Positions 32,642 to 38,036 of a stretch of DNA of 38,036 bases are shown in pieces. Origin of the DNA: Candidatus Gastranaerophilales bacterium (GTDB lineage: Bacteria; Cyanobacteriota; Vampirovibrionia; Gastranaerophilales; Gastranaerophilaceae); NCBI GenBank assembly GCA_947594025.1, contig CANQDZ010000013.1:1-38036 (forward strand). The letters are read 5' to 3'. Made by a program: the position numbers and the translations under genes. Numbering within the stretch: the first letter of the stretch is position 1; every line of letters starts with the position of its first letter. The notes under the pieces were generated by a model, which saw nothing but the letters and a program-made list of their open reading frames with translations, ran no database searches and was not told the DNA's origin.

Positions 32642-33475
32642 ATGAAAAATAGGTATAACGTGATAAATATGAAAAAACTTAGGGCTTTTACATTGGCAGA
32701 GGTGTTGATTACGCTTGCAATAATAGGGGTTGTTGCAGCATTAACAATTCCTACCGTTGTAACAAATTATCGAAAAAAGATGTATGTAACACAGTTAAAG
32801 AAATCTTATTCATCCTTTAATAGCGCATTTAAAACTATGATGGCAAAAGAAGGTGTTACAAGAATGACAGATACAACCCTTTGGTCTAAATTCCCAAGCG
32901 GTTACACTTATGTTTTTGCGCAAAATATGAACGGGGATTTTTTCCAAGAATTTAAGAAACACTTTAATATCTATAAGGCATATGATGCAGGGCAGCTGCC
33001 TGAACCATACGCAACAAAATTTCTAAACGGAGAAAGCGCAAGCGGCATATCTAACGGCATTTTATTATCAGATGGAACTTGGCTCTGGTACATGTTTAAC
33101 AAAAATGCTCACACAGTGGACTGTCCTACGGCATCAAATACTTGCAGAACCTTAAAAGAGTTCCAGCAATATAAAAACACACTAACAAAACTTTGGGACT
33201 ACGTGGGAGTAATGTTAATTGATGTAAACGGATTAAAAGAGCCTAACACTTACGGTCGTGACGTTTTTTGGTTTTTCCTCGGAAATGACGGAATGTTATA
33301 TCCATATGGCGGTGCTGACCATGCCGTTCTTGGCGCGTCTTGCGATTATCATGATTTGGCAAATTGCGCAAGCTATTGGGCAAATGATTCTTCAAGTATG
33401 GCTTGTAACGCAAGCGGCAAGGGTCAAGGTTGTGCCGGTCGTGTTATGGAAGCAGGTTGGAAAATGGACTATTAA
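32642..33475 (+). CDS. prepilin-like protein with type III (class III) prepilin leader
   Basis: 277 residues. After a short basic leader comes the prepilin site RA|FTLAEVLITLAIIGVVAALT, with the conserved Glu at +5 but Ala instead of Gly at -1. The exported part has paired cysteines, DVNG.K.PN.YGRD, GNDGMLYPYGGAD and a C-terminal GRVMEAGWKMDY. It is a close paralogue of the partial gene at 1-732. It should be cleaved by prepilin peptidase and assembled as a pilus or pseudopilus subunit. An ATG at 32669 would give a shorter, more usual leader, but the GAAGGAAG Shine-Dalgarno favours 32642. It is last in the sigma-malQ-MPE-MBL-TPR run. Confidence 0.88.
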   Translation: MKNRYNVINMKKLRAFTLAEVLITLAIIGVVAALTIPTVVTNYRKKMYVTQLKKSYSSFNSAFKTMMAKEGVTRMTDTTLWSKFPSGYTYVFAQNMNGDFFQEFKKHFNIYKAYDAGQLPEPYATKFLNGESASGISNGILLSDGTWLWYMFNKNAHTVDCPTASNTCRTLKEFQQYKNTLTKLWDYVGVMLIDVNGLKEPNTYGRDVFWFFLGNDGMLYPYGGADHAVLGASCDYHDLANCASYWANDSSSMACNASGKGQGCAGRVMEAGWKMDY

Positions 33476-33516
33476 CGTATAGCACTTTTTTATATTACCT
33501 TTAATCAGGGTTTTAT

Positions 33517-33545
33517 TTGCCAACTTTCAAATAATTTAATATAAT
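33517..33545 (+). promoter_or_regulatory. promoter giving a leaderless DUF3326 mRNA
   Basis: TTGCCA (33517-33522), exact 17-bp spacer, TATAAT (33540-33545). The ATG starts at 33552, 6 bp after the -10 box and thus at the expected transcription start. There is no Shine-Dalgarno. Confidence 0.75.
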
Positions 33546-33551
33546 TTTTAT

Positions 33552-34529
33552 ATGAAAAATAAGTATTTGGCAGTTTCCATACCAACGGGGATAGGGCTTG
33601 AAATTGGCGGTTATGCGGGTGATTTCGGTTACATTGCAAGGGAATTTTCTAAATATTTTAAACTTATTATCAATCCAAATGCCGTAAACGGCGGAATTTT
33701 AAGCGCTGTTAACGAAAATATGCTCTATACCGAAGGATATGCTCTCGATGAATTTTTGGCAGGAAAGATAAATTTAAAGGAAGTGACGGTTCAAAACAAA
33801 ATAGGCGTTATTTTCGATAAATCAATTCCAAACGATATTTTAAATGTTCATATAAACACCTTGAATGCGCTTCAAATTGTGGAAGGATATGACATTTTAC
33901 CTTACGATATAACGGATGAAGAAGTGGGAATTGAGTTTTCAATAGATAAGACTTCAAATATTTCATCAGGAAATATAAAAAATCCAAAAACACTTTTGAA
34001 ATCCGCAGAACGTTTGATTAAATCGGGCGCAGATGTCATTGCGGCAGTTTGTTTTTTCCAAAATTATAAAGAAGCCGACGACATAAATTATACAAACGGT
34101 AACGGTACTGACCCTATAGGCGGTGTAGAGGCTGTTATTTCTCACCTTCTGGTTAAAGAATTTAATATTATGTGCGCTCATTCGCCTGCTTTTGATACGC
34201 TTGATATTTCGTTTAAAAGAGAAAATAAAAAAGTTGCCTCCGAAGTTATTTCCTCTACTTATCTTCCCTGTGTTATCAAGGGGCTTAGTTTTGCGCCCAA
34301 AATAACAAAAGAAAACGGTATCTCATATAAAGATATAAAAGGTTTTGTTGTTCCAAGGTCAGCACTTGGTTCTAAAGGGGTTTTGGCATGTGTCAGAAAT
34401 AATATTCCTGTTTATACCGTTCAAAATAAAACACCATTAAATATAGATAGCCAAAAAATGAAAATTAATGTTAAAATGGATTTTGAGGATTACATCTCTT
34501 GTTTAGAACATTTAAAGGAGACCATATGA
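33552..34529 (+). CDS. DUF3326 family protein
   Basis: 325 residues matching DUF3326, a family conserved in cyanobacteria and plant plastids. Landmarks are the N-terminal SIPTGIGLEIGGYAGDFG, LIINPNAVNGG, GADVIAAVCFFQNY, DPIGGVEAVISHLL and VVPRSALGSKGVLACV. No enzymatic function is established that I know of. The GxGxxxGGYAGD turn and the regular strand/helix alternation suggest a soluble nucleotide- or metabolite-binding fold; this is inference. It has a leaderless-type promoter. Its TGA stop overlaps the next gene's ATG (ATGA), coupling it to a prepilin-like protein. Confidence 0.85.
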   Translation: MKNKYLAVSIPTGIGLEIGGYAGDFGYIAREFSKYFKLIINPNAVNGGILSAVNENMLYTEGYALDEFLAGKINLKEVTVQNKIGVIFDKSIPNDILNVHINTLNALQIVEGYDILPYDITDEEVGIEFSIDKTSNISSGNIKNPKTLLKSAERLIKSGADVIAAVCFFQNYKEADDINYTNGNGTDPIGGVEAVISHLLVKEFNIMCAHSPAFDTLDISFKRENKKVASEVISSTYLPCVIKGLSFAPKITKENGISYKDIKGFVVPRSALGSKGVLACVRNNIPVYTVQNKTPLNIDSQKMKINVKMDFEDYISCLEHLKETI

Positions 34530-35305
34530 CTCACGCAAAAAAAGCCATGACTATTGTCGAAATTATTCTTGCACTTGCTATAATAGGAATTGTGCTGGTT
34601 AGTCTTGTAGGGGTTATACGTCCAAAAATTCTTAATAAAGATTATTATAAGATAAGGGCAACAATATACAATTTACAAAAAGTTGATGAGCTTCTCTTGG
34701 CGGAACAGCGCTCAAAAGGCTCTTGGAGTTATGGCGACAGCGTTAACGATGTTTGCATGCTATTTATTGATACAATTAACCTTAAAAAAGAAATAGGCTG
34801 CAACACTAAAGATAAAAATTTTGTCATGGCAAACGGAGTTTCCGTATCAGGTTTTACGGGCGCTTGGCAGACGCCTTCCGATAATATAAAACACCCGTAT
34901 ATTGATTTTACCTTTGATGTTAACGATGAAAAAGGCGAAAATAAATCGGGAGTTGATATTTTTACGGTCAGAATATTTAAAGATGAAGCCGTTATCGTGC
35001 CTGTCACCCCCGCTCTTTTAACCTCAACGGATATTACAAAATTCAGGGTTATTACAAAAAGGGAAAAACAAAACAGTACCTATGTTGAAACATATAAAAT
35101 AGTCGATGAGGCAAAAGATGGCGTAAGTTACGGCGAAGCAGCCTGTATTACGGGTATTGCGGATGAATTCTTAACCGAGAGCGAAAAACAAAGCATTACT
35201 AACTGTTCGCGCAATACAAGCGCATGCGACAGATATTTTGATTGCAGTATTCAAATTATGGATATTCCAAGCTCAATTGTTACATTTAAAGGAGAAATGA
35301 ATTAA
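34526..35305 (+). CDS. divergent prepilin-like protein
   Basis: 259 residues. The N terminus MTHAKKA|MTIVEIILALAI has the prepilin arrangement: basic leader, Ala at -1, Met at +1, Glu at +5 and then a hydrophobic helix of about 20 residues. The exported part shows a few cysteines (CNTKDK, ACITG, the C-terminal NCSRNTSACDRYFDCS) and no motif that I recognise. It does not resemble the other two prepilins beyond the leader. The start is the ATG at 34526, with AAAGGAG 5-6 bp upstream and a 4-bp overlap with the DUF3326 stop. It is probably a minor pilin or pseudopilin. Confidence 0.8.
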   Translation: MTHAKKAMTIVEIILALAIIGIVLVSLVGVIRPKILNKDYYKIRATIYNLQKVDELLLAEQRSKGSWSYGDSVNDVCMLFIDTINLKKEIGCNTKDKNFVMANGVSVSGFTGAWQTPSDNIKHPYIDFTFDVNDEKGENKSGVDIFTVRIFKDEAVIVPVTPALLTSTDITKFRVITKREKQNSTYVETYKIVDEAKDGVSYGEAACITGIADEFLTESEKQSITNCSRNTSACDRYFDCSIQIMDIPSSIVTFKGEMN

Positions 35306-35313
35306 TTTTTCAT

Positions 35314-35345
35314 GCCCGAGCTTTTAAATTTCGGCAGTTTTTCTT
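35314..35345 (+). terminator. weak terminator candidate after the prepilin-like gene
   Basis: GCCCGA (35314-35319) can pair with TTCGGC (35330-35335) with one bulge, followed by AGTTTTT. The position, 9 bp after the stop, is right, but the stem is short. Confidence 0.35.
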
Positions 35346-35557
35346 GTTAAAAAATAAGATAATTATTTTTTAAAATTTTGGTAAAATTAAACATATGCTT
35401 GCTTTTTTGCCTCTTTATACATAACGTTAAGAAATATTTATGTAAAAATAGCTTTACATATGGAAACCCCCGTAAAAAGGGCATATATAGAGGTTCTACA
35501 TGTGTAATATGTAAATATATCTTTGAATTATGTTAAGAAATTGCCAAGAGCGGGTAA

Positions 35558-35666
35558 TTTGTTCTATCATGTAATTACTGAATTAAAACTCAGTAGTGTT
35601 GAGAACAAAAATAAGCTAATTAAAAGTTTAATGGGGAAACGGGAGGTTTAAAACTCCCTTTTTTTT
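35558..35666 (+). ncRNA. candidate structured small RNA
   Basis: TTTGTTCT (35558-35565) pairs perfectly with AGAACAAA (35602-35609). Nested inside, TACTGA (35576-35581) pairs with TCAGTA (35590-35595). About 30 bp later comes a strong intrinsic terminator. There is no ORF of note and no known RNA family that I recognise (not 6S, SRP, tmRNA or a GEMM riboswitch). The 5' end is not defined; conserved-looking sequence may start near 35530. It could be an independent sRNA or an RNA cut from the upstream transcript. Confidence 0.4.
35641..35666 (+). terminator. strong rho-independent terminator
   Basis: GGGAG (35641-35645) pairs with CTCCC (35654-35658), with extra TTT/AAA pairs in the loop, followed at once by eight T residues (35659-35666). 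It is 336 bp from the nearest upstream stop codon, which is what points to an RNA gene before it. Confidence 0.75.
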
Positions 35667-35756
35667 GCGATTTTTGAACTCCCTCTTGCAAAAAATCGGT
35701 TTATGTTTTAATATGTGAATATATGTAAAAAATACACTTAATTTTAGCAACATGTT

Positions 35757-35786
35757 TTGACCCCGTGTTTTTTATATATGTATAAG
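35757..35786 (+). promoter_or_regulatory. promoter upstream of the unknown membrane protein
   Basis: TTGACC (35757-35762), 18-bp spacer, TATAAG (35781-35786). Transcription would start near 35793, giving a leader of about 110 nt before the ATG at 35905. Confidence 0.5.
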
Positions 35787-35795
35787 GAAGGTATT

Positions 35796-35879
35796 GTGAA
35801 ACATATCGTAACAAAACAACGCCATACACGACGTAACGTTCAAGTTCAACGCTTGATGAACTTGATATGGGGATTGTAG
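35796..35879 (+). CDS. 27-codon basic leader ORF (putative)
   Basis: GTG start at 35796, stop TAG at 35877-35879. The 27-residue product begins MKHIVTKQRHTRRNVQ and is strongly basic. AAGGAAGG lies 4 bp upstream of the GTG. However, if the promoter at 35757-35786 is used, that Shine-Dalgarno overlaps the -10 box and would not be transcribed, making the ORF leaderless. It ends 25 bp before the next gene. It may be a leader peptide or may not be translated. Confidence 0.35.
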   Translation: MKHIVTKQRHTRRNVQVQRLMNLIWGL

Positions 35880-35899
35880 TTTTTTAATCGTGTAAGGAG
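35825..35899 (+). promoter_or_regulatory. structured 5' leader able to fold against the Shine-Dalgarno
   Basis: TACACGA (35825-35831) pairs perfectly with TCGTGTA (35888-35894), whose last base is the first base of the AAGGAG Shine-Dalgarno (35894-35899). Enclosed is a 9-bp perfect hairpin, TCAAGTTCA (35840-35848) with TGAACTTGA (35857-35865). The 27-codon ORF runs across the 5' arms, so ribosomes on it would open the fold. Confidence 0.4.
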
Positions 35900-35904
35900 A
35901 AAAA

Positions 35905-37257
35905 ATGGCGATAAGTTTAACAACAAAATTAATATCAGAATTAGGGAACAGTACAGGTTCAGTTTTACCGATTTGGGTAAAAGATGTCACACAAGATACG
36001 GCAACCACATTAGTTTACAGCAAAAATGGCGGAAAACACGACGGCAAAGAGAAAGCAATAGAAGAATACGGCACGGGTATTGTTTGGGTTTGCGGTATTC
36101 CTTTTATGAAAAAAATTATAGATAAGACCGTTTATAAGGCGGCTAAAATTAATCCAGATTTTGACATCAAAAAATTAAAAGAAGGTGCATCGGACAGCCT
36201 TGAATACTCTCTGGAAAAGGCTAAGGTTTATGCGAAAGACCAGCTGCCCGAACTTGAAAAAGTATTAAAAAATAAAAATCTTGCAAAAGGCTTATTTATA
36301 GGAAAATTTATTGCCTCAACCGCTATTTCTATGGCGGCACTTTCAGGGCTTATTCACTTAAAGCAAAAAACAACCGAAAATAAAATAAAAGAAAAACTTC
36401 TATCCGACGAGGTTGTCCAAAAAAATCTTCAAGAGAAAGCTGATTTTAATTATTTTATGGGCGCTAATAAAAAAGAAAACCTAAGTTTTAAAGGGGCGGC
36501 TTCCGTTTTAGCTAACTTTATGTATAATCCGGTTTGGAATATGTCTATTCTGGATGGCGCAATTTCAGGTACCAGACTTGTAAAAGCAAGAAAGGGCGAA
36601 AGAGGGGAAGTCTTATTTAAAGAAGCTTCAGTAATTTCATTCTTCTACATTTTGGCGGGTCCAATTCAAAAAGGTCTTGAAAAATTATCCGAAAAACTGT
36701 TTAAAAAACCAATCAACCTTGATTATAAGGTTCTTGCAGATGATGAATTTGTTAAAACGGTTAAAGACGGCTCTTTAAAAAATGCGATTAAAGACTTTAA
36801 GACAACAAATAAACAAGGTGTTGAAGTTCTTGATTATATTTGGGAAAACCAGGGAAATGCACTTGTTGAAACGCTTAAAAAATCAGGTGTCGTGCCGACA
36901 AGAGAAAACCCATCTTTCTTTAAAAAGCTTATAAACGGTAAGAATTTAAAAAATGCGGCAGAAAGTAAAATTGATGCTCTAAAATACATGGATCCGGAAG
37001 AAATCTTGAGCCAGATTGACATTATCGAAAATTTTGTAAATAAAATGCCCGTTCAAGATATTAAAAAGCACATGAAAACGACAAAAGCGCTTAAAATTGC
37101 TTCAATATTTGGAAATATAGCAATTTCTGTTTTATTTTTGGGTATTATCCAACCAATGCTTGCAATTAAAAGGAGAGAATTGAAGGGCGGCGACAAAGAA
37201 AACCCTGCAATTAAAGAAGCTGAACAAAAGGCGAAAATTGAACTTAAATTAAAATAA
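35905..37257 (+). CDS. membrane protein of unknown function (450 residues)
   Basis: I do not recognise a domain. Likely hydrophobic segments lie at about 56-72 (GTGIVWVCGIPFM), 128-147 (FIGKFIASTAISMAALSG), 240-255 (SVISFFYILAGPI) and 402-425 (ASIFGNIAISVLFLGIIQP), separated by long Lys-rich stretches. The segment ENLSFKGAAS resembles a short SFKG motif that I associate with many unassigned Gastranaerophilales proteins; this is recollection, not a search. The C-terminal tail is charged. Start: ATG with AAGGAG 5 bp upstream. It has its own promoter and structured leader. Its stop abuts that of glgA, which is convergent. Confidence 0.75.
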   Translation: MAISLTTKLISELGNSTGSVLPIWVKDVTQDTATTLVYSKNGGKHDGKEKAIEEYGTGIVWVCGIPFMKKIIDKTVYKAAKINPDFDIKKLKEGASDSLEYSLEKAKVYAKDQLPELEKVLKNKNLAKGLFIGKFIASTAISMAALSGLIHLKQKTTENKIKEKLLSDEVVQKNLQEKADFNYFMGANKKENLSFKGAASVLANFMYNPVWNMSILDGAISGTRLVKARKGERGEVLFKEASVISFFYILAGPIQKGLEKLSEKLFKKPINLDYKVLADDEFVKTVKDGSLKNAIKDFKTTNKQGVEVLDYIWENQGNALVETLKKSGVVPTRENPSFFKKLINGKNLKNAAESKIDALKYMDPEEILSQIDIIENFVNKMPVQDIKKHMKTTKALKIASIFGNIAISVLFLGIIQPMLAIKRRELKGGDKENPAIKEAEQKAKIELKLK

Positions 37258-38036
37258 TTATCTGCCTGTTATTTCTTCGTACACTTTTTTGTATTCATGT
37301 GCGGAATTTTCCCAGGTAAACTTAGATTTAAGGGCATTTTTGGTTAATTTTTTCCAGTCGTCTTTTCTGTCGTAATACGTCCAGATAGCATTTTTTATTT
37401 CATTTACCATTGATTGAGCGTCATATCCTAAGAATTTAAATCCGTTTGCGTTTTCACCGGGGTAAGAAATAATTGTATCGTCAAGTCCGCCTACCGCTCT
37501 TACAATAGGAATTGAAGCGTATTTTAAAGCTATCATTTGTGAAATTCCGCAAGGTTCAAATAAACTTGGCATTAAAAACATATCTGAAGCCTTGTACATC
37601 TTTTCCGATAAATCCGCCTTAAAGTCAATCCAAGCCCTTATATTTGGCGAATTATTGGATGTCCAGATAAGCATTCTTTCATATCCGTATTCGCCCGTTC
37701 CTAAAAATATAAAATCTGCGGGCTGCTCCATCATTGCCCATTTTGCAACATCTATTAGGTCAAGCCCTTTTTGGTAAACAAGTCTTGAAATCATCGCAAT
37801 AAGGGGTCTGTTTGGATTTTGAGGCAAACCGAATAACTTTTGAATTTCTTCTTTATATTTTGCTTTTTCTTTTACATTAAACGTTTTCTTATCGTAGCTT
37901 GTACCGTTCAGGATGCCTTTAATTTTGTATGTTAACCCTCTTAACGTATAATCCATGCCTTCGCCAAATTCACCGCCTAAAATCTCCTGCGCATATCTGG
38001 GCGAAACGGTTAAAATCTTATCTGTCTTATATAATG
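37258..38036 (-). CDS. glgA: glycogen synthase, C-terminal part (cut by window end)
   Basis: About 258 residues are visible; the frame stays open to the window edge, so the N-terminal domain with the ADP-glucose-binding KTGGL motif lies outside. Visible landmarks of GT5 glycogen synthase are TVSPRYAQEIL, GEGMDYTLRG, KGILNGTSYD, AMISRLVYQKGLDL, MPSLFEPCGISQMIAL and RAVGGLDDTI. It adds glucose from ADP-glucose to glycogen and pairs functionally with the MalQ gene in this window. The segment after ILNG.(S)YD is shorter than in most GlgA proteins. An internal ATG at 37956 is not the start. Confidence 0.92.
   Translation of the reverse strand, partial: LYKTDKILTVSPRYAQEILGGEFGEGMDYTLRGLTYKIKGILNGTSYDKKTFNVKEKAKYKEEIQKLFGLPQNPNRPLIAMISRLVYQKGLDLIDVAKWAMMEQPADFIFLGTGEYGYERMLIWTSNNSPNIRAWIDFKADLSEKMYKASDMFLMPSLFEPCGISQMIALKYASIPIVRAVGGLDDTIISYPGENANGFKFLGYDAQSMVNEIKNAIWTYYDRKDDWKKLTKNALKSKFTWENSAHEYKKVYEEITGR

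Larger units (their letters stand above)
35306..35904 (+). other. 600-bp gap without a large gene
   Basis: Very A/T-rich. It contains a possible terminator of the prepilin-like gene (35314-35345), a probable structured RNA ending in a strong terminator (35558-35666), then a promoter, a 27-codon ORF and a structured leader of the next gene (35757-35904). Between 35346 and 35540 I see only ATATGTAAA-like A/T repeats and no clear promoter. Confidence 0.7.

Noticed and set aside
35558-35666. GEMM/c-di-GMP or downstream-peptide (glutamine) riboswitch
   Set aside because: The nested stems lack the conserved core sequences of these classes, and the terminator is followed by a separate promoter rather than by a gene.
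37258-37956. complete short glycosyltransferase starting at ATG 37956
   Set aside because: The frame continues to the window edge with typical GlgA sequence (TVSPRYAQEIL), so the gene is cut by the window rather than truncated.

Overview
The window is A+T-rich, tightly packed bacterial DNA that fits a non-photosynthetic relative of Cyanobacteria (Melainabacteria/Vampirovibrionia, probably the gut order Gastranaerophilales). This placement is inferred from gene content: a DUF3326 protein (a family of cyanobacteria and plastids), a cyanobacterial-type C-terminal processing protease, Mini-ribonuclease III, a short DprA-like Rossmann protein, prepilins starting FTLAEVLI, glycogen enzymes (MalQ, GlgA), and no photosynthesis gene. 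No rRNA, tRNA, CRISPR array, insertion sequence or prophage was seen.

Layout. 1-2261: the 3' part of a prepilin-like gene, a 430-bp cluster of diverged hairpin repeats with a bidirectional terminator, then pilT on the minus strand. 2371-5981: a five-gene operon for a flagellar/type III export gate (fused FliM/FliN-like C-ring protein, FliO-like, FliP, FliQ with a long tail, FliR), followed by a soluble PAS/GAF histidine kinase. 7663-12780 (minus): PcrA/UvrD helicase, a secreted metallophosphoesterase and an ArnT-like membrane glycosyltransferase. 12870-18231: DprA-like protein, HemW, a GlmS-isomerase-like SIS protein, the lipid/ribosome cluster rpmF-plsX-fabD, and a DUF2582 winged-helix protein. 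18309-21741: leuD-leuB, a processing protease and an unknown protein. 21742-27344 (minus): a large SNF2/SWIM ATPase coupled to Mini-III, then a two-gene signalling pair (bare histidine kinase and REC/degenerate-GGDEF/REC protein).

27510-33475 looks like one transcript: alternative sigma factor, MalQ, secreted metallophosphoesterase, metallo-beta-lactamase-fold hydrolase, TPR protein and prepilin, with gaps of 30 bp or less. A DUF3326 gene coupled to another prepilin-like gene follows. 35306-35904 holds no large gene but has a probable small RNA with a strong terminator and a structured leader with a 27-codon ORF. Next come an unknown membrane protein and, on the minus strand, the C-terminal part of glycogen synthase.

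Promoter reading gives a genome-scale hint. Several genes that lack a Shine-Dalgarno sequence have a -10 box (TATAAT or close) ending only 6-8 bp before the start codon, which suggests leaderless mRNAs. The clearest cases are 33552 and the hemW/SIS pair, where one palindromic -10 box seems to serve both divergent genes. Five of six convergent gene pairs overlap by 4 bp or abut directly, leaving no room for terminators.
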